Below are positions 16,861 through 26,757 of a stretch of DNA of 33,753 nt, piece after piece; position 1 is the stretch's first letter; each line of letters starts with the position of its first letter. This stretch comes from a virus: positions 1 through 33,753 of IMG/VR virus record IMGVR_UViG_3300037508_000873; one strand, 5' to 3'. Below the pieces are notes generated by a model. That model made no database searches. It had not been told where the DNA came from and saw only the letters and a list, made by a program, of their open reading frames with translations. The position numbers were made by a program, and so were the translations under genes.

Positions 16861-18492
16861 ATGGCAGCTATTATTACTGATCAATTTAGAATATTGAATG
16901 CCGAAACTTTTGTTAAAAGTTTTACGGGTATTGGTACTACTACCAATGTCTATTATACTTTTATAGGATTACCTAATTCAACTGATACTGTAACTGGATC
17001 TGGCACAACTGATTGGAACACAAATGTGCCAAATCCAAAAGATATGTTTAAAGAGCAGAATGATTATTATGATACTATGATCGCTCTGAAACGTGTGAAT
17101 TCTTCTGATTTGAGAAGAATGGTGAGAAAAGTTTCATGGGCTGCTGGAACGACCTATGACATGTACAAGGATACATATAGTTCTTCAAATCCAGCGCCAG
17201 TAACAAATGCAACAAGTTTATATGATTCAAATTTTTATATAGTCAATAGCAATTATAAAGTTTATATTTGTTTAAACAATGGAATGTCACCAGATTTTCC
17301 ATCTGGAAAACCTTCAATTGATGAACCAGATTTTACTGATTTAGAACCAAGAGCTGCTGGAACAAGTGGTGATGGATATATTTGGAAGTACTTATATACA
17401 ATTTCACCTTCTGATATTATTAAATTCGATTCAATTGATTATATGCCAGTTCCTTCCGATTGGGGATCTGGTCAAACTGCAGAAATTAAAAATAACGCAA
17501 TTAATGGAGAAATTAAAACTGTAATTATTGAAAATTCTGGTGCTGGATATCAACCAATTGGCACATCATTTAAAAATGTACCCATTCTTGGTGATGGTAC
17601 AGGTGGTAGAGTAACTGTTACTGTAGATAATTCTGGAAAAGTATCTAACGTTGAAGTCACTAGTGGTGGAACTGGTTATACTAGAGGTAGAATTCAATTC
17701 TATCCAGGTGCTCCTGGATCTGAAATTGGTGGAGCTATTTCTGGGTTAAGTGCTGTTGGGACAGGAACAACTTCTGTTGCATCGTTTGAAGTTATTATTC
17801 CTCCACAAGGAGGACATGGGTATGATGTTTATAAAGAACTGGGTGCTTATCGAGTTTTGGTTTATTCAAGATTTGAAACAACAGCATCAAATCCAGACTT
17901 TATCATTGGAAATGATTTTGCTAGAGTTGGTTTATTAAAGAACCCAACTGTTTATGGAAGTAAAACACAATTGTTAACAGCCTCTGAAGTGAGTGCTGTT
18001 GGTGGAGTCAAGCTAAAGAGTTTGACTGGTGGAAATGTGTCAGATACAACATATTCAGTAGATTCTACAATTACACAAACTACTGGTATTGGTTCAACAG
18101 CAGCTGGTATAGTCGCTGCGTGGGATAATGCTACTGGTGTATTAAAATATTATCAGCCTGTCGGATTAGGTCTTTCGTCTTATGGTTTTAGAGTAACTGA
18201 CTTTACTGATGCTATTGGTTATGGTGGAACTTACATTGTTAGTGGCGCTAGTGTTGGTTCTAATTTGGGAATTGATACTAGTTTTGGTAGTTCAGCAAAT
18301 CCAGGAACTGCTACAACAATTGGTTCTGGTACTAACACAAGATTAGTACCTTTAGGATTAAGATTTATTAATGGCGTTGCTCCACCAGAAGTAGAAAAAT
18401 ACTCTGGAGAAGTCATCTATATAGATAACAGAGCAGCAATTCCAAGATCTTCTACACAAAAAGAAGATATCAAAATTGTATTAGAATTCTAA
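16861..18492 (+). CDS. gp8: gp8, baseplate wedge subunit, enlarged by repeat modules
   Basis: The first 200 residues match T4-like gp8: DQFRILNAETFVKSF near the start, MYKDTYSSSN, SLYDSNFYIVNSNYKVYICL (119-138), and GDGYIWKYLYTISPSDIIKF (170-189). A later HGYDVYKELGAYRVLVYSRF then FARVGLLKNPT also fits. In T4, gp8 dimers bridge gp7, gp10 and gp6 in the wedge. T4 gp8 has 334 residues; this one has 543. Two GxGY repeats occupy residues about 216-285 (NSGAGYQPIG and TSGGTGYTRGRI), and a further beta-rich Gly/Ser segment fills 390-500. The extra length is therefore at least partly due to the module shared with gp7. The stop is four bases before the next ATG. Confidence 0.9.
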   Translation: MAAIITDQFRILNAETFVKSFTGIGTTTNVYYTFIGLPNSTDTVTGSGTTDWNTNVPNPKDMFKEQNDYYDTMIALKRVNSSDLRRMVRKVSWAAGTTYDMYKDTYSSSNPAPVTNATSLYDSNFYIVNSNYKVYICLNNGMSPDFPSGKPSIDEPDFTDLEPRAAGTSGDGYIWKYLYTISPSDIIKFDSIDYMPVPSDWGSGQTAEIKNNAINGEIKTVIIENSGAGYQPIGTSFKNVPILGDGTGGRVTVTVDNSGKVSNVEVTSGGTGYTRGRIQFYPGAPGSEIGGAISGLSAVGTGTTSVASFEVIIPPQGGHGYDVYKELGAYRVLVYSRFETTASNPDFIIGNDFARVGLLKNPTVYGSKTQLLTASEVSAVGGVKLKSLTGGNVSDTTYSVDSTITQTTGIGSTAAGIVAAWDNATGVLKYYQPVGLGLSSYGFRVTDFTDAIGYGGTYIVSGASVGSNLGIDTSFGSSANPGTATTIGSGTNTRLVPLGLRFINGVAPPEVEKYSGEVIYIDNRAAIPRSSTQKEDIKIVLEF

Positions 18493-18496
18493 GAAG

Positions 18497-21400
18497 ATGC
18501 CTCAGAATACAAACCTCAACACAGCACCATATTTTGACGATTTTAGCGAAGATAAGAATTTTAAGCGTGTTCTATTTAAACCTGGAACACCAATTCAGTC
18601 CAGAGAATTAACTACTTTACAATCCATACTTCAAAATCAAATTGAAAGTTTTGGTAAACACTTTTTTAAAGAGGGTGCAAAAGTAATTCCAGGACAAACA
18701 TCATATGATAACCAATATGAATATGTTCAAGTAAATAATACATTTTTTGGCACAGATGTAAGGGATTATATTTCCCTTTTAATTGGAAAAAGTATTGTTG
18801 GGGCAACTTCTGGCGTAACTGCCACAGTAATTAATGCTATTACTGATTCTGATTCAGATAGAAATACTAATACTTTATATGTTCGCTATGTAAAATCTAA
18901 CAGCACTGATTTTACTGGATCTAAATTTGAAAATGGTGAGGAACTAATTACTGAATCTACCATATCTACCGACAACATTTTAATTGAATCTGGTAGTTCT
19001 TTTGCATCATGTATTTCAGAAAATGCAACTGGAATGGCATCTTCTGCTGCAATATCTGAAGGTGTTTATTTTATCCGAGGTCATTTTGTAAAAGTAATTA
19101 GTGAATCTGTAGTATTAGATCAATACGGAAATGCACCTAGTTACAGGATCGGTCTATTAATTAATGAGGAAATTGTTACAGCATTTGACGATGATTCATT
19201 ATATGATAACGCGCAAGGATATTCAAATTATTCTGCTCCTGGGGCAGACAGGTTTAAAATTTCAACAACTTTAGTTAAAAAAGATTTAACTGACTTTAAT
19301 GATGAAAATTTCATTGAATTGATGAGAATTGAAAATGGTATTCTTCAATCATTTGTAAGAGAATCTGTTGGAGATACCATTAGAGATGAGCTTGCAAGAA
19401 GAACATTTGATGAATCTGGAAATTATATTGTAGATGCGTTTGAATTATTTGCGAAAGAAAGTTTAAATGATTATGAAGGTAATGGAGGAATCTATACAGA
19501 ACAGCAAACTACCTCAGAAGGAAATACTCCATCAGATTCACTTGCACTTTTACAAGTATCTCCTGGAAAAGCTTATGTAAAAGGTTATGAAATTGGAAAA
19601 ATTTCTAACACCTTCATTGATATTGAAAAGCCAAGAACTTCAAACACTGTAGAGTCATATTCATTAACTTTTAATTCAACCGCAAAAATTGCAGTCAACA
19701 ATGTCACAGGTTCTGCTCAGGTTGGATTTGGAACAACGACAACACTATTACTTTCAGACTCCAGAGTTGGAAGTAATGGATTAGTTTTTTCTGGCAATGA
19801 AATTGGTGTTGCTAGAATATATGATCATAAATCACAAGATTCAAGATATTCAAGTGATCTTACAAAATATGAACTTTTTGTATACGATATACAGACATAT
19901 ACTAAAGTTTCAATTTCAACAACAATCACTTTAAATACTCCAGCATTTATTAAAGGTAATAGTAGTGGAGCTACTGGATATTTACAATCATCAATTTCAG
20001 CATCTCCAAATTTAACTTTATACTGTAGTAATGGTTCGTTTATACAAGGCGAAACTATTTCTGTAAACGGAATCAGTTCTGCTCCAACTATTGTTTCAGT
20101 TCGTGATTACGATTTTAGTGATGTAAAATCTATTTACTCTCAAGTTGGCATCAACACATTTACTGCCGATTTAGATTTATCACTTGTAAAATTAATTGCC
20201 CCTCAAGGAACTCAATTTACAATTACTAGTGGTGGAAGTGTTACTGTAGGTCTAACATCTGCAGCTTCAGTTGGAATTAAGACTGGAGATATTATTAGAT
20301 ATACTAAAACTGGAAATACAGTATCAACATATAATAGAGTTACTGCGGTAAGTCCATCTACCAATACATTCACAGTCGCTGGAATTACTAGTGTAACTAA
20401 TATATGCGATGGAACTTTACCAGCAGCTAATATTAGTGTCAATGATCTTGTAATTGTTAATCCTGAAATTATTAATGGTGGTAATTCTACTCTTATAACT
20501 CCATTACCACAAAAAGATATTAGTAATTTAGATTTAATATCATCTCAAGTAAAAGTTAAAAAAACATATACTCTTGCAATATCTGGAAGTCAAGCAACAG
20601 TAACAGAAACTGATCTAAATCTATTTTTTGCAGAATTTGATGTAGAAGATTATATATTATCATATTCTAATGGAAATGTAGAGCCACTACGCAGTGGACA
20701 AGTAACATTTACAAATGGAAACAAAACAATTACAATAACGCAATTATCAGTTGCAACTGATTCTAGTGCAAAATTAATTGCATCTTTAAATAAAATTAAT
20801 GCATCATCAAAACAAAAAGTTTTAAATCGTTGTGCTACAGTAACAATTAGCAGATCAACCGCTGGAGGTTCTGGAATAGGAACTTCATCATTAAATGATG
20901 GATTAACTTACAGCACAATCTATGGAACAAGAGTTCAAGATGATGAAATTTCTCTAAATGTTCCTGATGTTTTGCGTGTACATGCTATTTTTGAATCTAA
21001 CGATACTGCAACACCAACTCTTCCACAATTATCATTAGTAGAAATTTCTGGTTCACTTTTAAATGCAATTCAAGGTGATGTAATTGTTGGAACAGAAACT
21101 AAAGCAAGTGCAAGAGTAATTTCAACTACAGCATCAACTGTAAATTTTGTTTATATAACTGAAAAAACATTTAAATTAGAAGAATCTGTAACTTTCAAAA
21201 AATCTGGTATTTTTGCAACAATTTCAAATGTAACAGATGGAGATCCTGAAATTACAGAAAATTATAGTCTTGATTCTGGATCTAGATTAGAATTTTTAGA
21301 TTATGGTAGAATTGTTAGAAAAAGCACTGCACAAACACCAACTCGTCAAATAACAGTAGTATTTGATCATTATACTGTACCTTCTGGCGATGCGGGCGAT

Positions 21401-24400
21401 TTTGTCTCCTTCTCTAGCTATGATTCGGATTTATATTCAAGAGATATTCCATCAATTAGAGATCTAAGATCTACTGATTCAATTGATATTAGACCTAGAG
21501 TTGCAAACTACAATACTTCCACAGATACTTTATCACCATTTGAATTTAAAACAAGAAGTTTTATATCTTCTGGAACTTATTCAAATTATCCAATTTATCC
21601 AAATAGTCAAATAATATTAGGATATTCATATTACTTACCAAGAATTGATAAACTTCTCCTAACCAAAGAAGGATTTTTTGAACTTAGAAAAGGTGTTCCA
21701 TCTGATAATCCAATTCCACCTATTGATATTTCAACATCATTAGATGTTGCTACAATTAGATTGAGACCTTATGTTTATAGTGTCAAACAAGATATTACAA
21801 TAGCGCCTACACAACATAAGCGTTATACGATGGCAGATATTACAAAACTTGAAAATAGACTTGCCAACGTTGAACAATACACAGCACTATCACTTTTAGA
21901 AAGTGATACTTCAAATTTAACAATTAGAGATTCTCAGACTGGTTTAGATAGATTTAAGTCTGGATTCTTTGTTGATAATTTTAAAAATCATATTGGACAT
22001 ATTTTAAGCGGAAAGTCAAGTATTGATACCCTTAAAGGTGAACTACGACCATCACACTATACTACAGGAATTGATCTTTTAATTGGATCACAATCTCTTG
22101 TTGGTGTGGGATCAACTGCTAATCAAAATGCAGATGCTAGATTTGTTGACGATTTACAATCACCTAATTTAAAGAGAACAGGATCATTAATAACACTTTC
22201 GTACACTGAAACTATTGCGGCACAGCAAAGATTTGCAACTAGAACCGAAAATGTAAATCCATTTGCAGTTGCAACTTGGATTGGAAATATTGAATTAGCG
22301 CCTTCATCTGATACGTGGATTGCTGAAAACAGATTAGCAATTAGAAATATTGAAGACGAAGGTTCATTCAACGCATTAATTAATGCTTTAGGTGCTGATC
22401 CAAATACAGGTCTTGCACCTACTGATTGGGGTTCATGGCAAGAAGTTTGGTCTGGACAAACTGTTGTTGGAAATGAACTTGTTAGATCAGAAACAAACAC
22501 ACAACAACTTTCGGACACTGGTTGGACAAATACTGGTGCTAGAAGAGGTAATTGGCCCTTCTTAGAACAGACAAGAACTTCTGCGTTCTTAGATACGACC
22601 ACAAATACAAATTTACTTACAACAAGAACTGATACACGTCTTTCTAGAAATGGAATTAATTTCCAAGTTTCTCCAAGAGTTGATCGTAGATCTTTAGGAT
22701 CATCAGTTGTAAGTAGAGATATTATTCCATTCTTAAGATCAAGAAATATTGAATTTGTTGCAAAACGAATGAGACCAAGAACTCAGTTCTATGCATTCTT
22801 TGATAAAGTTGCTATGACTGATTATTGTGTTCCAAAACTTCTAGAAATTTCTATGGTTAGTGGAACCTTTGCAGTTGGAGAAACTGTTGTTGGTTATCTT
22901 CCTGGAACAACTTTAAGAAATTCAGATAATACATTAATTAGGTTTAGAGTAGCACAATCTAATCACAAATACGGAGCTTATAATTCTCCAACACAAACCT
23001 TTGATTTAAATCCATATGAAGATACTTTAACATTAGCACAAAATTATTCTTCAACGGCTACAGTATTAAATATTGATACATTTAGTCTTGGAGCAACAGC
23101 TGATAGTGAATTTTATGGCAGAGTCGTTGCAGACATGGTTCTTGTTGGACAAACAAGCGGCGCTCAAGCAACTGTAAGAGATATACGTTTAGTTTCGGAT
23201 AGAAATGGCACTTTAATTGGATCACTCTTTATACCAGATCCTGCTTCTCCAACGGAGCCAGAATTTGAAACTGGTAGAAAGACTTTATTATTAACGGCAA
23301 ATAGAAATAATAATCCAATTCCAGGTTCATTTAATAGTCAAGCAGAAGTTGTATTTACTTCTTCGGGTGAACTTAATACAACACAAGAAACTGTTATTTC
23401 TACAAGAAATGCAGATGTTCAAAGAACTCAAGTTACTGATACAACAACAGTTTCACAAACTGTTTCGACATTAACAAGATCAACAACTGCTGAAACAAGA
23501 ACTGTTACCAATCAAAACTGGTATGATCCTATTGCCGAAACTTTCTTAGTTACGGATGACGGTGGCATTTTTGTAACATCTTTAGATGTATTTTTTGCTA
23601 CTAAAGACGATAATATTCCTGTCACTTGCCAAATCAGAACTACTCAAGTTGGTACTCCAACTTCTACTATTATCGCATTCAGTCAAGTTACTCTTGAATC
23701 AAGTCAAGTTCAAACGTCAAACGATGGTAGTGTTGCTACAAGATTTACATTCTCTTCACCAGTATACCTTGAAGGAAATGGTAGAGAATATGCAATCGTT
23801 CTTCTTTCAGATTCCAATCAATATACTGTTTGGATTTCTAGAATGGGAGAAGTTGAAATTGGAACAGCAAATCTATCAGAAAATCAGAGAGTAATTGTAT
23901 CGCAACAACCTTACCTTGGTTCACTATTCAAATCACAAAACGGATCAACTTGGGATCCAAGCCAATTAGAAGACTTGAAATTTGTTCTTAATAAGGCGCA
24001 ATTTACCACAGATCCTGGTGTATTTAAACTATACAATCCTAAACTGGGTGTTGCTAATGGTCAAAGACCAATTTTAAGACCAAATCCAATTCAAACAATA
24101 TCAAAAGAAGTTATTGTTGGTTTAGGTTCAACAGTTCCAACCACATTTTTAACTCCTGGAGTAACTATAACACAACTTAATAATACAAATACCACTGGTA
24201 AACTTTCTAGAGTTACTGGAGCTATTGCAATCAACAATACTCAAGCTCTTCAAGTTAATAATGTTGGTAGTGGATTAACTCCATCTGCAAGTAACTTTAC
24301 CTTTACTGGTGTAAATCTAACGTCAATCAGTGGCGTTGGAACAGGCGCTCAAATGCAAATCACCATTAGTAGTGGCAACATTGGTGTCATTACAGTTACA

Positions 24401-25957
24401 AATGGTGGACGTGGTTATGCAGTTGGTGATGTTTTAACTGCAAGAATTGGTTCAGTAAGCGAGAATGTAAGATTTAATGTGGGTATTGTATCGGCAGCAA
24501 ATCAATTGACCCTAACAAATGTCCAAGGAAACTTTGACACTATTAACCAAATTGCTTGGACAGTTGGTAGCGGTCCTAACGTAGGTATTGCATCAACTCT
24601 TCCTGCAGTTCCATCAACAATTACTAATAATCCAGATAAAACTGGATTGTATATGAAAGTTTCACACAGAAATCATGGAATGCATGGTAGAAATAATAAG
24701 GTGACAATTTCTAATGCAATTTCAGATTTAAGTCCAATAAGTCTTTCTGCTGAATATTTAAATGCAGCAACTACAAACCTTCCAGTTTCTGCTGTAGGAA
24801 TCTTTACAAGTTTTGAAAATGTTGGTGTTTCAAGCACAAATCCTGGTTACATTAAGATTAACAATGAAGTTCTTAGCTACACTGGAACAAATGCAAGTGT
24901 TTCTCCTCAAGTTTTAACAGGAATTTCTAGAGCAATCGATAATACAGTTGCTCAAACACATTCAGTCAATTCTCCAGTAATGAAATACGAATTAAATGGC
25001 GTTTCATTACGAAGAGTCAATACTACACATAATTTTGTCGATGTTGATGTTGCTAATGAAATCGATTTAGATTCTTATTATGTTAAAGTCAATACTGCTG
25101 CTTCTGGTTTAGGAACGGCACGAGATGGTAGTAATGGGCTTCCAATTTTAGCATTCAATAATACAGCACAAGCTGGTGGTAGAAGCGTTAGAGCAACACA
25201 AAATGTACAATTTGAAACGATGACTCCTAACGTTCAGGTTATGCTTCCAACTACTACGCAGATCTCAACAAGAGTTAGAACTGTTAGTGCAACTAGTGTC
25301 GATGGAACTGAAATTTCTTTCCAAGATCAAGGTTATGAGCCTATTAATTTAAATGAGCAAAATAGTTTCACAACTCCTAGAATTATTTGTTCTGAAATTA
25401 ATGAATTGCAGCATCTCCCATCTTTACCAGGAAATAAGTCATTTACAATGGAAATGACATTATCTACCCAAAATAGAAATGTGTCTCCTGTAATTGATCT
25501 AGATAGAATTAACGTCATTACAACTACAAATAGAATCAATCGTGCTGTTACTGATTTTATAGGTGATAACCGAGTAGATTCTGACTTGTTAGATCCTAGT
25601 GCAGCTGTTTATGTAACCAAGAGAATTGATCTTGAAACTCCCGCTACTGCACTTGACGTAAGATTCGCAGCGTTCCGTGACGAAAGTAATGATATTAGAG
25701 TTCTGTACAAGTTATACAGACCTGATGCTCCAGATGGCGATCAGCCATACATTTTATTCCCTGGATATGGAAATCTTTCGGATGGAACTCCAGACAGAAA
25801 CATAGCTTCTAGTAATAATGGTGAATATTTAGATTATAAGTTTACAGCAAATAATCTACCAGAATTTACTGGATTTACAATTAAAGTTGTATTAAATGGA
25901 ACAAATCAGGCTATTGTTCCTAAATTAAAAGAATTCAGAGCCATTGCACTAGCATAA
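18497..25957 (+). CDS. Giant DUF4815-type virion structural protein (2486 aa)
   Basis: The N-terminus is the DUF4815 signature: NTAPYFDDFSEDKNFKRVLF then GTPIQSRELTTLQSILQNQI (residues 8-51) and GKHFFKEGAKVIPG. It continues as a conserved cyanophage structural protein, with VNPFAVATWIGNIELAPSSD (about 1252-1271), a coiled or helical stretch around 1115-1140, and DPIAETFLVTDDGGIFVTSL (about 1677-1697). The C-terminal 600 residues hold a degenerate GxGY copy (NGGRGYAVGDVLTARIG, about 1970), an IxxExLxYTG...RAxDxTxAxxH unit and a final beta-rich domain. Several SGAxAxV modules also occur. It takes the place of T4 gp9/gp10 in the gene order and is probably a peripheral baseplate or fibre-attachment protein; this is inference. 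One uninterrupted frame, no signal peptide. Confidence 0.85.
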   Translation: MPQNTNLNTAPYFDDFSEDKNFKRVLFKPGTPIQSRELTTLQSILQNQIESFGKHFFKEGAKVIPGQTSYDNQYEYVQVNNTFFGTDVRDYISLLIGKSIVGATSGVTATVINAITDSDSDRNTNTLYVRYVKSNSTDFTGSKFENGEELITESTISTDNILIESGSSFASCISENATGMASSAAISEGVYFIRGHFVKVISESVVLDQYGNAPSYRIGLLINEEIVTAFDDDSLYDNAQGYSNYSAPGADRFKISTTLVKKDLTDFNDENFIELMRIENGILQSFVRESVGDTIRDELARRTFDESGNYIVDAFELFAKESLNDYEGNGGIYTEQQTTSEGNTPSDSLALLQVSPGKAYVKGYEIGKISNTFIDIEKPRTSNTVESYSLTFNSTAKIAVNNVTGSAQVGFGTTTTLLLSDSRVGSNGLVFSGNEIGVARIYDHKSQDSRYSSDLTKYELFVYDIQTYTKVSISTTITLNTPAFIKGNSSGATGYLQSSISASPNLTLYCSNGSFIQGETISVNGISSAPTIVSVRDYDFSDVKSIYSQVGINTFTADLDLSLVKLIAPQGTQFTITSGGSVTVGLTSAASVGIKTGDIIRYTKTGNTVSTYNRVTAVSPSTNTFTVAGITSVTNICDGTLPAANISVNDLVIVNPEIINGGNSTLITPLPQKDISNLDLISSQVKVKKTYTLAISGSQATVTETDLNLFFAEFDVEDYILSYSNGNVEPLRSGQVTFTNGNKTITITQLSVATDSSAKLIASLNKINASSKQKVLNRCATVTISRSTAGGSGIGTSSLNDGLTYSTIYGTRVQDDEISLNVPDVLRVHAIFESNDTATPTLPQLSLVEISGSLLNAIQGDVIVGTETKASARVISTTASTVNFVYITEKTFKLEESVTFKKSGIFATISNVTDGDPEITENYSLDSGSRLEFLDYGRIVRKSTAQTPTRQITVVFDHYTVPSGDAGDFVSFSSYDSDLYSRDIPSIRDLRSTDSIDIRPRVANYNTSTDTLSPFEFKTRSFISSGTYSNYPIYPNSQIILGYSYYLPRIDKLLLTKEGFFELRKGVPSDNPIPPIDISTSLDVATIRLRPYVYSVKQDITIAPTQHKRYTMADITKLENRLANVEQYTALSLLESDTSNLTIRDSQTGLDRFKSGFFVDNFKNHIGHILSGKSSIDTLKGELRPSHYTTGIDLLIGSQSLVGVGSTANQNADARFVDDLQSPNLKRTGSLITLSYTETIAAQQRFATRTENVNPFAVATWIGNIELAPSSDTWIAENRLAIRNIEDEGSFNALINALGADPNTGLAPTDWGSWQEVWSGQTVVGNELVRSETNTQQLSDTGWTNTGARRGNWPFLEQTRTSAFLDTTTNTNLLTTRTDTRLSRNGINFQVSPRVDRRSLGSSVVSRDIIPFLRSRNIEFVAKRMRPRTQFYAFFDKVAMTDYCVPKLLEISMVSGTFAVGETVVGYLPGTTLRNSDNTLIRFRVAQSNHKYGAYNSPTQTFDLNPYEDTLTLAQNYSSTATVLNIDTFSLGATADSEFYGRVVADMVLVGQTSGAQATVRDIRLVSDRNGTLIGSLFIPDPASPTEPEFETGRKTLLLTANRNNNPIPGSFNSQAEVVFTSSGELNTTQETVISTRNADVQRTQVTDTTTVSQTVSTLTRSTTAETRTVTNQNWYDPIAETFLVTDDGGIFVTSLDVFFATKDDNIPVTCQIRTTQVGTPTSTIIAFSQVTLESSQVQTSNDGSVATRFTFSSPVYLEGNGREYAIVLLSDSNQYTVWISRMGEVEIGTANLSENQRVIVSQQPYLGSLFKSQNGSTWDPSQLEDLKFVLNKAQFTTDPGVFKLYNPKLGVANGQRPILRPNPIQTISKEVIVGLGSTVPTTFLTPGVTITQLNNTNTTGKLSRVTGAIAINNTQALQVNNVGSGLTPSASNFTFTGVNLTSISGVGTGAQMQITISSGNIGVITVTNGGRGYAVGDVLTARIGSVSENVRFNVGIVSAANQLTLTNVQGNFDTINQIAWTVGSGPNVGIASTLPAVPSTITNNPDKTGLYMKVSHRNHGMHGRNNKVTISNAISDLSPISLSAEYLNAATTNLPVSAVGIFTSFENVGVSSTNPGYIKINNEVLSYTGTNASVSPQVLTGISRAIDNTVAQTHSVNSPVMKYELNGVSLRRVNTTHNFVDVDVANEIDLDSYYVKVNTAASGLGTARDGSNGLPILAFNNTAQAGGRSVRATQNVQFETMTPNVQVMLPTTTQISTRVRTVSATSVDGTEISFQDQGYEPINLNEQNSFTTPRIICSEINELQHLPSLPGNKSFTMEMTLSTQNRNVSPVIDLDRINVITTTNRINRAVTDFIGDNRVDSDLLDPSAAVYVTKRIDLETPATALDVRFAAFRDESNDIRVLYKLYRPDAPDGDQPYILFPGYGNLSDGTPDRNIASSNNGEYLDYKFTANNLPEFTGFTIKVVLNGTNQAIVPKLKEFRAIALA

Positions 25958-25958
25958 A

Positions 25959-26180
25959 ATGAACAATCATTATGATCGGGATTTAATACCCGTAGAAGGA
26001 AATAGTACTTTAAAAAGAGATTCTTATTCATCAGCCATTATCAATACTGATAAATCTGCTTATGAAAAGTATATACTCCTAAAGGAACAAAAAACTAAAG
26101 AACGAGAAGAAATTGATTCACTAAAATCTGAGCTGGCAGAAATTAGAACAATGCTAGCTCAATTAGTTGCCAAGTTATAA
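25959..26180 (+). CDS. Small conserved coiled-coil protein (73 aa)
   Basis: The ATG is one base after the upstream stop. The 73-residue product begins MNNHYDRDLIPVEGNSTLKRD, where the RDLIPVEGN stretch is a conserved feature of a small protein found beside this giant structural gene in cyanophages. Residues 34-73 form a heptad-like helix (YEKYILLKEQKTKEREEI, then LKSELAEIRTMLAQLV), with Leu/Ile at a and d positions. It probably oligomerises or acts as an assembly partner of the DUF4815 protein. Its TAA stop lies inside the next late-promoter box. Confidence 0.75.
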   Translation: MNNHYDRDLIPVEGNSTLKRDSYSSAIINTDKSAYEKYILLKEQKTKEREEIDSLKSELAEIRTMLAQLVAKL

Positions 26181-26183
26181 ATA
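26176..26183 (+). promoter_or_regulatory. T4-type late promoter before the fibre/neck operon
   Basis: A perfect TATAAATA overlaps the stop codon of the 73-residue gene and lies 26 bases before the next ATG. It is the only intergenic gap of this size until gp16, so it likely drives the genes from 26210 through gp13-gp16. A downstream TATAAT at 26193 lacks a properly spaced -35. Confidence 0.8.
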
Positions 26184-26209
26184 TTTAAAGACTATAATAG
26201 TATGCAGGC

Positions 26210-26551
26210 ATGTCTGTACGAGTTGTAAATTTAGTAATACCTCAAGGAACAGATTTTTCAACATCATTTATGCTTGAAGAATATAATGATTTACCTATTG
26301 ATTTAAATGGGTATACAGGCACTTGTCATATTAAAAAACATCCATCAAGCATTACAAAGCATCCGATGGTTGTAACCTTCCCAACTCCTGATTATGGCGA
26401 AATTAAAATTTCAATAGGATCTACAGCATCTTCTTCAATAAAAGAAGGTAGATATCTTTATGATGTTTTACTGACTGAAACAGCAACTGGATTGAAAACC
26501 CGTGTAGTTGAAGGAACAGTAACAGTTACTGCAGGAGTGTCAACCTCATGA
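26210..26551 (+). CDS. Small beta-rich virion-type protein (113 aa)
   Basis: The 113-residue protein looks like a single beta-sandwich domain: VNLVIPQGTDFSTSFMLEE (6-24), a strand with DLNGYTGTCHIKK (31-43), DYGEIKISIGSTASSSI, then GRYLYDVLLTETATG and VVEGTVTVTAGV. The G-x-(D/Y)-F...F-x-L-x-D...L-x-G-(Y/W) layout followed by R-Y-x-Y-D-(V/L) and EGxxxVxxGV is like N-terminal domains of baseplate upper-protein (BppU) type and other short phage structural domains. It is therefore likely a baseplate or fibre accessory protein, though this is inferred from pattern only. Its stop overlaps the start of the next gene (ATGA). Confidence 0.7.
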   Translation: MSVRVVNLVIPQGTDFSTSFMLEEYNDLPIDLNGYTGTCHIKKHPSSITKHPMVVTFPTPDYGEIKISIGSTASSSIKEGRYLYDVLLTETATGLKTRVVEGTVTVTAGVSTS

Positions 26552-26757
26552 CAGAGTTTAATACCAGAATATCCGACCAAAACAGGATAAAAGTTACCAC
26601 AAATTTGAGAGGTGTAACTAATTTACACCAATTAACTAATGTAGATGTTACCAACTTAGCTGACAATTCTTTTTTAGTTTATGATTCTGACACTGGAAAA
26701 TGGACTGCTACTAGTTCAATTTCTGTAGGTGTGCTCCTAGATGGAGGGACCTTCTGA
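26548..26757 (+). CDS. Small fibre-like protein (69 aa)
   Basis: The gene overlaps the upstream stop by four bases and its own TGA overlaps the next ATG. The 69-residue product has TNVDVTNLADNSFLVYDSDT (31-50) followed by GKWTATSSISVGVLLDGGTF. The phrase (S/D)xLVYDSxTGKWxA is common in phage tail-fibre and neck-appendage proteins, where it sits between collagen-like or beta-helical repeats. The final LLDGGTF resembles the start of a fibre repeat cut short. It may be a split-off piece of a larger fibre gene or a small trimer-forming adaptor. The function is not established. Confidence 0.7.
   Translation: MTEFNTRISDQNRIKVTTNLRGVTNLHQLTNVDVTNLADNSFLVYDSDTGKWTATSSISVGVLLDGGTF

Noticed and set aside
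22123-22602. Minus-strand frame of 159 codons inside the DUF4815 gene
   Set aside because: Antisense shadow of a well-supported gene. The same applies to the frames at 1543-1755, 2286-2522, 2728-2931, 3678-3899, 20212-20442 and 32183-32416.
26193-26198. TATAAT as a sigma70 -10 element
   Set aside because: The only -35-like hexamer, TTGCCA at 26167, gives a 20-base spacer. The late box at 26176 explains the gap better.
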